Positions 10,750-22,800 of a stretch of DNA of 64,000 nt are shown here, in pieces. The stretch comes from Spongilla lacustris. Its lineage: Eukaryota; Porifera; Demospongiae; Spongillida; Spongillidae. The translations under genes and the position numbers were made by a program. Below the pieces are notes generated by a model. That model saw only the letters and a program-made list of their open reading frames with translations. It ran no database searches and had not been told where the DNA came from. The stretch covers positions 5,122,461 to 5,186,460 of the forward strand of contig OX442428.1 in assembly GCA_949361645.1 (NCBI GenBank), written 5' to 3'. Position 1 is the stretch's first letter, and each line of letters opens with the position of its first letter.

Positions 10750-11360
10750 GGGACAGTTTCCACGAAAATGGCCCTTCGTTTATATATATAAAATGTTATA
10801 AAAATGCTTCTCGTTTGAATCGCTATATCTTCCGAACGGTTAAAGGTATCAACTTCTTATTTTCAACACTTCATACTATAGCATTTGTCTATCGTAAAAT
10901 ACATTTTGGAGTCTTGCACTTGCTCCGTATCAGTACTGCAACGTTCGATACCCCACCGGGTTCAAACCCGCCATAACTTTCTGTAGGAGTAATAAAATCG
11001 CTTCAAATTCCGTTTGTAGGTAGAGGGGTCCTATACCTATTGATTTGTTCTGTTCGTTAATTTTTATGTCATCCGTTACTGAGATACAGCGGCGCAAAGT
11101 TGGTACAAGTTTCCCGCTCGAATCGCGCCGTTGTATGTGCGCGAACCGTTTCCATTCACCGAAGTACATGAATATTCAACTATTTCCTGTGGGTTGGGAC
11201 TTTGTTAACCTAGCCACACCTACAAAGCATTTATCGGTGAGGTCTTGCCTATTAGCAGAGATAATGTATAAGTAGTATTTACAGTTGTTATTCGTTATCT
11301 TCTGTGTAGATTTAAACGATATGGCGACAACTGACGACGAGCTCGTCGTGTATCATTCAG
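10750..11360 (+). repeat. Left TIR of element B, with gene start
   Basis: Matches the inverted right TIR (25329-26029) from the tip to just past the ATG of the DUF7869-like gene. It should therefore hold promoter and 5' UTR. The right TIR keeps an ATG at the same place followed by a frame of about 27 codons. Confidence 0.85.
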
Positions 11361-13207
11361 CGGACGAGTTCGAATGGTACGATAATTTGGACGTGGATGA
11401 GGAGGGTGGTGCCAATGGCGACGGTGAATATAGAAGTGGTGATTCCGACGGCATTTATAGCGATGTATGTGAAGGTGGAATGAACGGTGATGGTGAAAGT
11501 GACGGAGATGACGGTGATGGTGAAAGTGATGATGGTGGAAGTGATGATGGTGGAAGTGATAGCGATAAGGACTGTGATGGAAGCGACTGTGATGGTGATA
11601 GCGGAAGCGACTGTGATGGCGATGGTGATGATGTCAGCAAGGGCCCAGGTGGTGTACCAGCTAGAATAGCACGGGGACAGTGTCGTCCACGTCGCATGCT
11701 GAATGCCTACCTCACTAAAGGAGGGTGCTGCAAAGACGGCTGCTTATTGAAGTACGGTGACTTGCCCAAAAGACGAGCACTCACATTATCCAGATTGGAC
11801 AAGAAAACCAGAAAGGCAGTTGTTTATGGAATGCTTGCTGTGACTCGGAACAAATCTGGTTCTCGAAATACATTCCAATATCGCCTTGACTGGTCCAGTC
11901 CTGTCTGCAGGGATGCTTTCTGTGCCGTCATTGGCACAAGTTACCGTACATTGAAGCGTTGGCAGCAGCAGGTGTGCTCTGACTCTGATGTTGAGCCCCA
12001 TCCCCATGGCAACTGTGGCAGGGCTCCTCACAATGCCCTCTCTCGCGAGGACAAAAGGATGGTGGTCAGATTTATTGAGAATTATGCTGCCACAAATGCC
12101 CTCCCTGACCCTGGTCGATTGCAAGGGACGATCAGAGACTACGTTCTGGAGAGTGGCAAAACACTAAAGTCTGTGTACGCCGAGTATTGCAAAGCCATGG
12201 AGTCTACATCAAAGACCACACCAGCACCACAGCAACCTTGCCCTTACAAATTGACCACTCGGCTGAAGCGGCAGTACACCTTGCTCAACGTTCCTCCGGC
12301 TCCTCCTACACCTCCTGCTGCACGTGTGGTGAAGTACGTGTCATTTATTAGACTCTGGCGCAGGTACTGCTTCAACATCAAGATCCAACCTGCACGCAGT
12401 GATCTGTGTGACAAGTGTGACCAGATGTTGGTCACTTTGAGGCACAGCCTTTCTGATGAGCAGCGCAAAACAATAAATGACAAATACAACCAACACCTCA
12501 TTAAGGCCAAGGCATTCCGTGACGCCTACAATGCAAACATTGAGGAGGCTGAGAAGGAATGGGGAAGTAAGGGACAGAAGGAACGTGACCAGATCCTGGG
12601 TCACTTGGAATCCAGGGCTCTGATGGCTCCCTTCACCTCACACGCCCACCTGGACATGCAGATGCAGTACTCCTTTGACTACTGCCAGCAGGTGTCACTG
12701 CCCTACAGCTCACAACAAAGGGGCACTTTTTATTTCAGGACACCTCGCAAGGTCCAGGTGTTTGGTGTGTGTTGTGAGCCGCTGTGCCGCCAGGTGTTCT
12801 TCTTAATTGACGAGGCTGAGCAGGCTGGCAAGGGTGCTGTGGTGGTGGTCAGCCTGGTGCACGCATTCTTCCACCTACATGGACTGGGAGAGAGGCGTGT
12901 AACACTTCAGGCCGACAACTGTGTGGGCCAGAACAAGAACACCACCATGATGTGGTACCTGGCCTGGCGGGTGATCACTGGGCAACATAACGCCATACAG
13001 CTGAACTTCATGCTACCTGGGCACACAAAGTTCAGACCCGATTCCTACTTTGGCCTGTTCAAGAAGTACTACCGACGGCAGGACCATGTAGATGACATGG
13101 ATGACCTAGCTGACTGTGTCCGACACTGTGGCCAGAATGTCACTTGTGTGCCACAGCTGTACCAGAACTGGCAGTACTATGACTGGAACACCTTCTTGGG
13201 CCAGTAG
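11321..13207 (+). CDS. DUF7869-like protein, putative transposase of the giant TIR family
   Basis: 628 residues from the ATG at 11321 (an upstream TTG extension is not a credible start). Residues 1-25 are encoded inside the TIR. Residues 26-105 are a very acidic Asp/Gly/Ser tract, then a basic region and a Cys motif GGCCKDGC (134-141). A central domain has CDKC (363-366). The conserved core includes SFDYCQQ (451-457), ADNCVGQNKN (531-540) and PGHTKFRPDSYFGLFKKYYR (566-585), the pattern I know from DUF7869 proteins repeated in many invertebrate genomes. Conserved Asp in FDYC and ADNC would suit an RNase H-like nuclease, but that is inference. The frame ends at TAG and homologous-looking sequence continues in the same frame to 13999. 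Its place just inside a TIR argues for a transposase role. Confidence 0.75.
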   Translation: MATTDDELVVYHSADEFEWYDNLDVDEEGGANGDGEYRSGDSDGIYSDVCEGGMNGDGESDGDDGDGESDDGGSDDGGSDSDKDCDGSDCDGDSGSDCDGDGDDVSKGPGGVPARIARGQCRPRRMLNAYLTKGGCCKDGCLLKYGDLPKRRALTLSRLDKKTRKAVVYGMLAVTRNKSGSRNTFQYRLDWSSPVCRDAFCAVIGTSYRTLKRWQQQVCSDSDVEPHPHGNCGRAPHNALSREDKRMVVRFIENYAATNALPDPGRLQGTIRDYVLESGKTLKSVYAEYCKAMESTSKTTPAPQQPCPYKLTTRLKRQYTLLNVPPAPPTPPAARVVKYVSFIRLWRRYCFNIKIQPARSDLCDKCDQMLVTLRHSLSDEQRKTINDKYNQHLIKAKAFRDAYNANIEEAEKEWGSKGQKERDQILGHLESRALMAPFTSHAHLDMQMQYSFDYCQQVSLPYSSQQRGTFYFRTPRKVQVFGVCCEPLCRQVFFLIDEAEQAGKGAVVVVSLVHAFFHLHGLGERRVTLQADNCVGQNKNTTMMWYLAWRVITGQHNAIQLNFMLPGHTKFRPDSYFGLFKKYYRRQDHVDDMDDLADCVRHCGQNVTCVPQLYQNWQYYDWNTFLGQ

Positions 13208-13999
13208 TTTACTCCTTTGGCTGGCCTAGGCCGCTACCACACATTTGAGTTTGACCGAGAACACCCTGGTGTCATGAAAATGAAAATGTTACCATCGGAC
13301 ACAAACCCCACCGAGATGAGCATGCTGAGGGCTGGAGTGGCCATAAAGGACATACAGGAGGCTTATCAGAGCCAATCGATGCCACCTGTTATTAACCCCA
13401 GTGGTTTGTCCCTGATGCGGTCACTGTACCTGTACGAAAGGGTGAGGGAATATGTTCGTGACCCCAAAATAAGGGACAAAGTATGTCCAAAACCTCCACC
13501 AAACTCAGAGGCCACCTCTTCCTATCCATGTGGCAACGCTTCATTCCTACCAGAAAACGACCAACCTGGACCTTCAACTGCCTTTCCTCACTCACCTACA
13601 TGTACTGTTGAGGGTCATGAGTCTGCAGAATACACATACAGTGAAGTGCAAGACGAAGCCAATAGCTGTGTTTCTGGCAGGAGGAAACGCAGACCCAGGT
13701 CTGAACTGATCCTTGCCTACCAGTGCACTGTATGTGGCAATAAGTATGGCAGTGGCTCGGCCCTGTCCCTGCACAAAAAGATGACTCACAAGCAGCCTGC
13801 TGTTCCAGGTGATGAACACAGTGGTGCCACTAAGGTGGACAGTGCCAGTGTTGACGTAGGAAGCCAGGGTCCACCCTGCAAGCGCAGGCGTAGGAAAAAA
13901 TCTGAAATTGACAGGCCATTTTCCTGTTTTGTGTGTGGCAATAAGTACGGCAGCTCATCTGCACTGTATACTCACAAGAAGAGAGACCATGGCTCATGA
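13208..13999 (+). pseudogene. In-frame continuation with two C2H2 zinc fingers
   Basis: 263 further residues in the same frame as 11321-13207 directly after the TAG at 13205-13207, ending TGA at 13997-13999. The first part (GLGRYHTFEFD...HPGVM) resembles the usual end of DUF7869 proteins, so the stop falls inside a conserved region. Two similar C2H2 fingers sharing VCGNKYGS follow at about 13718-13790 and 13919-13992, joined by a basic linker (CKRRRRKK), likely DNA-binding and nuclear targeting. Options are a nonsense mutation, stop read-through, or a sequence error. There is no AUG close to the start of this stretch, so independent translation is unlikely. Confidence 0.7.
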
Positions 14000-14344
14000 C
14001 AAATGATCCATATTGTGAGATGCATTTCATGGTATTATTACCATTTCAATTTCATCTGTAGAAGTGAGGCCATTTTCCTTCACCCAAAGCTACATGTACC
14101 TGGCAAGTCCTACAATTACCCAAGGAACCCAGACATCTTGGAGATAGATCCAACTGATGTTCAACAACAGCAACTGGACGTTCATACTCCTTGACATCAA
14201 TGGAGGTCTAATACCAGCATTAAGAGCACTTAAAGCTAGAGAAGCTCTCAGGTTGTGAGTTACCTTAGCAATTTAGTTGCCTGAATAGACACAGAACATG
14301 ATGCATGCACCTCTGCAAATATAAGTTAGTTATTGCTCAGATTA
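14000..14344. other. 3' flank of the DUF7869-like gene, no gene seen
   Basis: A/T-richer sequence after the stop. No reading frame, RNA or clear polyadenylation signal was identified. The first about 30 bases recur at 15345-15395. Confidence 0.5.
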
Positions 14345-14650
14345 CTAGAGAGATGTTTGGTGCACCCATGAAGAAGTCGATTGTTGCTCAGATATACATG
14401 TACATGTACATGTAGCTCTGGTGCACTCGTGAAGAAACGTTGGTTGTTGCAAAGTGATAACTCTGGTGCACCCGTGAAGTTAAAAGTCGATTGTTGCTCA
14501 GATATACATGTACATGTAGCTCTGGTGCACTTGTGAAGAAAAGTCGTTTGCAGTCGATTGTTGCTCAGATATACATGTACATGTAGCTCTGGTGCACTCG
14601 TGAAGAAAAGTCGGTTGTTGCTCAGGTAATCTATGTACAGTGCAACTGTG
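14345..14650 (+). repeat. Five diverged tandem repeats, about 50-75 bp
   Basis: Each unit contains CTGGTGCACNCGTGAAGAA, often followed by GTTGCTCAGATATACATGTA. Lengths vary because the ACATGTACATGTA part expands and contracts. Confidence 0.85.
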
Positions 14651-15312
14651 TATCATGTTGAATCAAAAGTTCTTTTAAGAACTCGTTTGTCAGCTTGTCC
14701 TCACAATCTATTGAGGTAACATTCTGACAAACGTCACAAGAAGTTACACCTTAGCGAAGCTTGATTATCATAACAAAGAAGTGATCACATGGGTACAAGC
14801 ACATGAACATGTAAATGTTTTGAAAGAGTTCTAGTACGCATATTAATGGTAACAGAATGGTCCTTGTCCTGCCCAAGTGTGTCTGGCATAGGTCCAGCTG
14901 TCCATGGTAATGGTGCCTGGGACCATGACTGTGATGGTGACTGGAGCTGAATCCTTGGTGGAAACTGGACTATTGCAGCTACTGGTGGCCTCACCATTAC
15001 AGGCAGTGGCTCTGGCTGATAGGAATGATGCAAGTATGAGTATGAGGAATGGGATGATGAGCATGGTGAGGAAAAACATGAAGATGGATGTGTTGAATGA
15101 CTTGAACGTGTTTGCTAAGTAGAGTGACATGGTGAAGAACGTATTGGATGAGTTGAGTGGCGGGGTGATCCAGGTGAATAGGAACGTGTTGTATGATTTG
15201 AGCGATTGAGTGAAGAGGAATGCACACGTGTTGAATGATGTGAGGTATGTGGTGAACTGGATGATTGTGATGGTGACCGAGATCTGCATGTACTACTTGT
15301 AGATGTACTTGT
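14651..15312. other. Inter-repeat region with an uncertain hydrophobic reading frame
   Basis: On the minus strand 14843-15289 encodes 148 residues containing a strongly hydrophobic segment (MFFLTMLIIPFLILILASFL). Upstream is a degenerate Asn-Thr-Phe repeat (FNTCAFLF, YNTFLFTW, SNTFFTM, FNTSIFMF). The DNA has a matching decayed repeat GTGTTGAATGATTTGA at about 15088, 15139, 15187 and 15228. All three minus frames are open nearby, which weakens a coding interpretation. I do not recognise the protein. Confidence 0.3.
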
Positions 15313-15395
15313 ATCTAAGGATCCGCACTGTATACTCACAACAAGTGAGACCATGGCTCATGACAAATGAACCATATTGTGAAATTCATGCTTTT
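15313..15395 (+). repeat. Duplicate of the zinc-finger gene 3' end
   Basis: About 80 bp match 13955-14035 (GCACTGTATACTCACAA, then GACCATGGCTCATGACAAAT), carrying the last codons of the second zinc finger and the stop. It marks a tandem duplication whose remaining content (14036-15312) has diverged or been replaced. Confidence 0.85.
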
Positions 15396-17845
15396 TTATG
15401 TAATTTAAGGTCACCTCTGAAGTATATATCATACTTCTGTGTCATTAAGGGTCATCTCTGTACACCTTATGTATGTGTCGTTAAGGGGTCACCTGTACAC
15501 CTTACGTCTGTGTGGTTAAGAGTCATCTCTGTACACCTTATGTATGTGTCGTTAAGGGGTCACCTGTACACCTCCTTACGTCTGTGTGGTTAAGAGTCAT
15601 CTCTGTACACCTTACGTATGTATCATTAAGGGGTCACCTGTACACCGTACATCTGTGTGGTTAAGAGTCATCTCTGTATACCTTATGTATGTGTCGTTAA
15701 GGGGTCGCCTGTACACCGTATGTCTCTGTCGTTAAGAGACATCTCTGTAGACCTTATGTATGTGTCGTTAAGGGGTCACCTGTACACCTTACGTCTGTGT
15801 GGTTAAGATTCATCTCTGTATGTGTCGTTAAGGGGTCACCTGTGCACCTTACATCTGTGTGGTTAAGAGTCATCTCTGTATACCTTATGTATGTGTCGTT
15901 AAGGGGTCACCTGTACACCGTACGTCTCTGTCATTAAGAGTCATCTCTGTATACCTTATGTATGTGTCATTAAGGGGTCGCCTGTGCACCGTACGTCTCT
16001 GTCGTTAAGAGACATCTCTGTACACCTTATGTATGTGTCGTTAAGGGGTCACCTGTACACCTTACATTTGTGTGGTTAAGATTCATCTCTGTATGTGTCG
16101 TTAAAGAGTCACCTGTGCACCTTACATCTGTGTGGTTAAGAGTCATCTCTGTACACCTTATGTATATGTCGTTAAGGGGTCACCTGTACACCTTACATCT
16201 GTGTGGTTAAGAGACATCTCTGTACACCTTATGTATGTGTCGTTAAGGGGTCACCTGTACACCTTACATCTGTGTGGTTAAGAGTCATCTCTGTACACCT
16301 TATGTATGTGCTGTTAAGGGGTCACCTGTACACCGTACGTCTCTGTCGTTAAGAGTCATCTCTGTATACGTTATGTATGTGTCGTTAGGGGGTCGCCTGT
16401 ACACCGTACGTCTCTGTCGTTAAGAGACATCTCTGTACACCTTATGTATGTGTCGTTAAGGGGTCACCTGTACACCTTACATCTGTGTGGTTAAGAGTCA
16501 TCTCTATATACCTTATGTATGTGTCGTTAGGGGGTCACCTGTACACCTTACGTCTGTGTGGTTAAGAGTCATCTCTGTACGCCTTATGTATGTGTCGTTA
16601 AGGGGTCACCTGTACACCGTACGTCTGTGTGGTTAAGATTCATCTCTGTATGTGTCGTTAAAGAGTCACTGTGCACCTTACATCTGTGTGGTTAAGAGTC
16701 ATCTCTGTACACCTTATGTATGTGTCGTTAAGGGGTCACCTGTACACCTTACATCTGTGTGGTTAAGAGTCATCTCTATATACCTTATGTATGTGTCGTT
16801 AGGGGGTCACCTGTACACCTTACGTCTGTGTGGTTAAGAGTCATCTCTGTACGCCTTATGTATGTGTCATTAAGGGGTCACCTGTACACCGTACGTCTGT
16901 GTGGTTAAGAGTCATCTCTGTACACCTTATGTATGTGTCGTTAAGGGGTCACCTGTACACCGTACGTCTGTGTGGTTAAGATTCATCTCTGTATGTGTCG
17001 TTAAAGAGTCACCTGTGCACCTTACATCTGTGTGGTTAAGAGTCATCTCTGTACACCTTATGTATATGTCGTTAAGGGGTCACCTGTACACCTTACATCT
17101 GTGTGGTTAAGAGTCATCTCTGTATACCTTATGTATGTGTCGTTAAGGGGTCACCTGTACACTGTACGTCTCTGTCGTTAAGAGTCATCTCTGTATACCT
17201 TATGTATGTGTCGTTAAGGGGTCACCTGTACACCGTACGTCTCTGTCGTTAAGAGACATCTCTGTACACCTTATATATGTGTCGTTAAGGGGTCACCTGT
17301 ACACCTTACATCTGTGTGGTTAAGAGTCATCTTGGTATACCTTATGTATGTGTTGTTAAGGGGTCACCTGTACACCGTATGTCTCTGTCGTTAAGAGTCA
17401 TCTCTGTATACGTTATGTATGTCGTTAGGGGGTCGCCTGTACACCGTACGTCTCTGTCGTTACGAGACATCTCTGTACACCTTATGCATGTGTCGTTAAG
17501 GGGTCACCTGTACACCTTACATCTGTGTGGTTAAGAGTCATCTCTGTATACCTTATGTATGTGTCGTTAAGGGGTCACCTGTACACCGTACGTCTGTGTG
17601 GTTAAGAGTCATCTCTGTATGTGTCGTTAAAGAGTCACCTGTGCACCTTACATCTGTGTGGTTAAGAGTCATCTCTGTATACCTTATGTATGTGTCGTTA
17701 AGGGGTCACCTGTACACCGTACGTCTGTGTGGTTAAGAGTCATCTCTGTACACCTTATGTATGTGTCGTTAAGGGGTCACCTGTACACCTTACGTCTGTG
17801 TGGTTAAGAGTCATCTCCTTACACCTTATGTATGTGTCGTTAAGC
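15396..17845 (+). repeat. 71-bp dimeric minisatellite, about 34 units
   Basis: Each 71-bp unit is two related half-units of 35-36 bp: GTCATCTCTGTACACCTTAT with TATGTGTCGTTAAG, and GGTCACCTGTACACCTTACG with TCTGTGTGGTTAAG. Some units lack part of a half. It occupies, in element B's left arm, the place that the 48-bp satellite has in A's left arm. Confidence 0.95.
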
Positions 17846-18676
17846 CCCCATGGCCCTATTTCCCACTACCTATCCTCCTTTACTGCAATTTGTATTCTTT
17901 ACTGCAAGTTGTATCTGAGGCCCAGGCCATCCCCTACTCAATAGCACTCTCAGTCTCCACACAACCAGCCCTCCCACCCACCCACCCCTAAACACCCCTC
18001 GTACATATGGTGTAATCAGACTGCCAACAGGCCGGAGAGCTGCCAGCTGCCACATTACCAGGATTGAATGGGGTCATCACAAAAGTAGACCCCAGCATGT
18101 GGAGTGGAACATTGAACTGGAGCCGGCCCCAAACACTGGGGCCAGCCACAATGGCCCCGTATCCTAGCCCCACACAGTACTAACACCAGCTCCTCACTGC
18201 AAATGCATATGAAGCCACTACCTGTGAAACCATTAACCCCCACACTACAAGAGGACTTAATGGTAGGGGAACCATCAACTACAAGTGGAGCTACCAGCTC
18301 GCATTGGACAAATGGAATACCACCACTGAAGCAGCCTCCATTTGTAGAGTGTACATACGTGCCTACGTTTGTCTCTTCACACATTTTGTGTTGTAGATCT
18401 GAACTACTGTAGACATGTACTTGTACAGAGTAAAATTTTATCAGTGTGGATGCTGTTAGTGGTGAATATGGTTACCTGCCCTATCGGTACTGATTGCGGT
18501 GGGTCTGCACCCGTGGTTGGTTTATATAGACAACAGAGGGCGTTTTGCCCTACTGGGAACTACTGCACGCAAGTAGCAAAACACGTAGATCTAAGTGCCG
18601 TTTTGAATGTCACATAAATTGCACGCACAGTCACAGCTACAATGTGGCACGATGAAGACATCAGAATTCATGACCA
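17846..18676 (+). repeat. Module X, left arm of palindrome B
   Basis: Homologous to 1001-2154 but with a single GGCCCCAAACACTGG unit in place of the VNTR. Mirrored by 18873-19695. Confidence 0.85.
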
Positions 18677-18872
18677 CACAAGTGAAGTTAGCAGACCCTA
18701 CACTGTCAGAGATGTCAACAGATCTAGACATTACCAGTGTAACCCAGTTTCACCTGTGCCCCACGGCCGCTATATACACTAGCACATACATTTTAGCAGA
18801 TATACAACAGCCTAGGGCTAGCTATAGGTATACGCAAGTACGTAGTTGATGGCTAACTCCACTTGTGTGGTA
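18677..18872. other. Loop (spacer) of palindrome B
   Basis: About 196 bp between arms. It contains GTTAGCAGACCCTACACTG and AACAGCCTAGGGCTAG, both present in reverse complement in the loop of element A. No gene. Confidence 0.7.
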
Positions 18873-19695
18873 GTGAATTCTGATGTCTTCATCGTGCCAC
18901 ATTGTACATTGTAGCTGTGACTGTGCATGCAATTTATGTGACATTCAAAACGGCACTTACGTACTCGTACAGTACAGTAGTTCCCAGTAGGGCAAAACGC
19001 CCTCTGTTGTCCATATAAACCAACCACGGGTGCAGACCCACCGCAATCAGTACCGATAGGGCAGGTAACTATATTCACCACTAAATGCATCCACACCAGA
19101 TAAAATTTACTCTGTACATGTACAAGTACATGTCTACAGTAGTTCAGATCTACAACACAAAATGTGAGAAAAGACAAACGTAGGCATGTATGTACACTCT
19201 ACAAATGGAGGCTGCTTCAGTCCATGGTGGTTCCATTTGTCCATTGCAAGCTGGTAGCTCCACTTGTAGTTGATGGTTCCCCTACCATTAAGTCCTCTTG
19301 TAGTGTGGGGGTTAATGGTTTCACAGGTAGTGGCTTCATTTGCATTTGCAGTGAGGAGCTGGTGTTAGTACTGTGTGAGGCTAGGATAGGGGGGCCATTG
19401 TGGCTGGCCCCAGTGTTTGGGGCCGGCTCCAGTTCAATGTTCCACTCCACATGCTGGGGTCTACTTTTGTGATGACCCCATTCAATCCTGGTAATGTGGC
19501 AGCTGGCAGCACTCCGGCCTGTTGGCAGTCTGATTACACCATATGTAAGAGGGGTGTTTATGGGTGGGTGGGTGGGTGGGTGGGTGGGAGGGCTGGTTGT
19601 GTGGAGACTGAGAGTGCTATAGAGTAAGGAATGGCCTGGGCCTCGGATACAACTTGCAGTAGAGGAGGATAGGTAGTGGGAGATAGGGACATGGT
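18873..19695 (-). repeat. Module X, right arm of palindrome B
   Basis: Reverse complement of 17846-18676, including the single 19-bp unit (about 19407-19432). A GGGT run at about 19562-19590 is expanded relative to the left arm. Confidence 0.85.
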
Positions 19696-19890
19696 GGCGA
19701 ATGCGGCATGCCCAGTGTGAGAGCTGCATTAATGTGGGAGCCCCCAATGACCCTGTAGGATTTTTTAGTACCTGGTTGCTCCCTTGCTGGCAGTCTACTG
19801 GTGCTAACTGGACATGTAGTGTGGGGCTATTAAGTTAACTTGCATTAATGGTTCTGTCCGCATGAAGTGAGGGAGCTGACCTGATTCGAC
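19696..19890. other. Body segment shared with element C
   Basis: About 195 bp related to the interior of C around 31800-32030 (AATGACCCTG, CTGGTGCTAACTGGAC, TAAGTTAACTTGCATTAATG). No gene. Confidence 0.6.
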
Positions 19891-22800
19891 CCTCGGCCAA
19901 TACAGGGTGTAAATGGGACCAATGCATTGACCACACAACAGACACACATACAGAGTGTAAATGCGGGGATCATTCATTTGGCCCCACAACAGACACAAGC
20001 ACAGGGTGTAAATGGGATCATGGATTTGAACACAAGTACAGGGTGTAATTCGCACCAAGGATTTGACCCCACAACAGACAAAAGTACAGGGTGTAAATGG
20101 GACCATGGATTTGATCACAAGTAAAAGGGGTGTAAATCAGACCATGGATTTGACCCACAACAGACACAAGTACAGGGTGTAAATGGGACCATATATTTGA
20201 TTACAAGTACAGGGTGTAAATCAGACCATGGATTTGACCCCAGAACAGACAAAAGTACAAGGTGTAAATGGAGCATGAGTTTGACCCCACAACAGACACG
20301 AGTACTCAAGTACAGGATGGGACCATGGATTTGATCACAAGTACAAGGTGTAAATCAGACCATGGATTAACCCCACAACAGACAAAAGTACAGGTGTAAA
20401 TGCGAGCATGAGTTTGACCCCACAACAGACACAAATACAGGGTGTAAATGGGACCATGGATTTGATCATAAGTACAGACTGGGTATAAATGGGACCATGG
20501 ATTTGATCACAAGTACAAGGTGTAAATCGGACCATGAATTTGATCACAAGTACAGTGTGTAAATGAGACCATGGATTTGATCACAAGTACAGGATGTAAA
20601 TAGAACCATGGTTCTGACCCCACAACAGACACAAGAACAAGGTGTAAAAGGGACCATGAATTTGACCCCACAACAGACACACGTAAAGGGTGTAAATGGG
20701 ACCATAGTTTTGACCCTAAAACATATTTAAGTACAGGGTGTAAATGGAACCATGGATTTGACCCCACAGCATACACAAGTACAGGGTGTAAATGGGACCA
20801 TGGATTTGATCTTAAAACAGACTCAAGTACAGGGTGTAAATGGGAGCATGAGTTTGACCCACAACAGACACAAGTACAGGGTGTAAATGGGACCAATGAA
20901 TTTACCCCACAACAGACACAAATACAGAGTGCAAATGGGACCATGGATTTGATCAAAAGTACAGGGTGTAAATGGGACCAATGAATTGACCCTAAATAAA
21001 CTCAAGTACAGGGTGTAAATGGGACCATAGGTTTGACCCTAAAACAGACTCAAGTACAGGGTGTAAATGGGACCATAGGTTTGACCCTAAAACAGACTCA
21101 AGTACAGGGTGTAAATGGGACCATAGGTTTGACCCTAAAACAGACTCAAGTACAGGGTGTAAATGGGAGCATGAGTTTGACCCACAACAGACAAAGTAAA
21201 GGGTGTAAATGGGACCATGGATTTCATCACAAGTACAGGGTGTAAATGAGACCATGGATTTGACCCCGCAGCATACTCAAGTACAGGGTGTAAATGGGAT
21301 CATGGATTTACCCCACAACAGACACAAGTACAGGTATAAATGGGACCATAGATTTGACCATAAACAGACTCAAGTACAGGGTGTTAATGGGACCATGGAT
21401 TTGACCCCACAACAGACACAAGTACAGGGTGTAAATGGGACCATGGATTTGATCCCACAACAGACACATACAACATGTATATCCCACAATAGACACAACA
21501 AGTACAGGGTGTAAATGGGACCATGGATTTGACCCCACAACAGACACAAGTACAGGGTGTAAATGGGACCATGGATTTCATCACAAGTACAGGGTGTAAA
21601 TCAGACCATGGATTTGACCCCACAACAGACAAAAGTACAGGTCTAAATGGGAGTATGAGTTTGACCCCATAATAGACACAAGTACAGGGTGTAAATGGGA
21701 CCATGCATTTGACCCCACAACAGACAAAAGTACAGGGTTAAATGGTAGCATGGATTAGATCTCACAACAGACACAAGTACAGTGTGTAAATGGGACCAAG
21801 GATTTGATCACACGTACAGGGTGTAAATCGGACCATGGATTTGATCACAAGTACAGGGTGTAAATCGGACCATGGATTTGATCACAAGTACAGGGTGTAA
21901 ATCGGACCACAGATTTGAACCCACAAAAGACACAAGTACAGGGTGTAAATGTGACCATGGATTTGATCACAGGTACAGGGTGTAAATGGGACCATGGATT
22001 TGACTCCGCAACAGACACATACAACATGTATATCCCACAATAGACACAACAAGTACAGGGTGTAAATGGGACCATGGATTTCATCACAAGTACAGGGTGT
22101 AAATCAGACCATGGATTTGACCCCACAACAGACAAAAGTACAGGTCTAAATGGGAGTATGAGTTTGACCCCACAACAGACACAAGTACAGGGTGTAAAAG
22201 GAACCATGGATTTGACCCCACAGCATACTCAAGTACAGGGTGTAAATGGGACCATGGATTTGACCCCACAATAGACACAAGTACAGGGTGTAAATGGGAC
22301 CATGCATTTGACCCCACAACAGACAGAAGTACAGGGTTAAATGGGACCATGGATTAGATCTCACAACAGACACAAGTACAGTGTGTAAATGGACCAAGGA
22401 TTTGATCACACGTACAGGGTGTAAATCGGACCATGGATTTGATCACAAGTACAGGGTGTAAATCGGACAATGGATTTGATCACAAGTACAGGGTGTAAAT
22501 CGGACCACGGATTTGAACCCACAACAGACACAAGTACAGGGTGTAAATGTGACCATGGATTTGATCACAGGTACAGGGTCTAAATGGGACCATGGATTTG
22601 ACTCCGCAACAGACAAAAGTACAGTGTGTAAATGAGACCATGGATTTGATCACAAGTACAGGATGTAAATAGAACCATGGTTCTGACCCCACAACAGACA
22701 CAAGAACAAGGTGTAAAAGGGACCATGAATTTGACCCCACAACAGACACACGTAAAGGGTGTAAATGGGACCATAGTTTTGACCCTAAAACATATTTAAG

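Noticed and set aside
11455..11697. Minus-strand Ser/Pro-rich frame
   Set aside because: Antisense shadow of the acidic Asp/Gly/Ser tract of the DUF7869-like gene.
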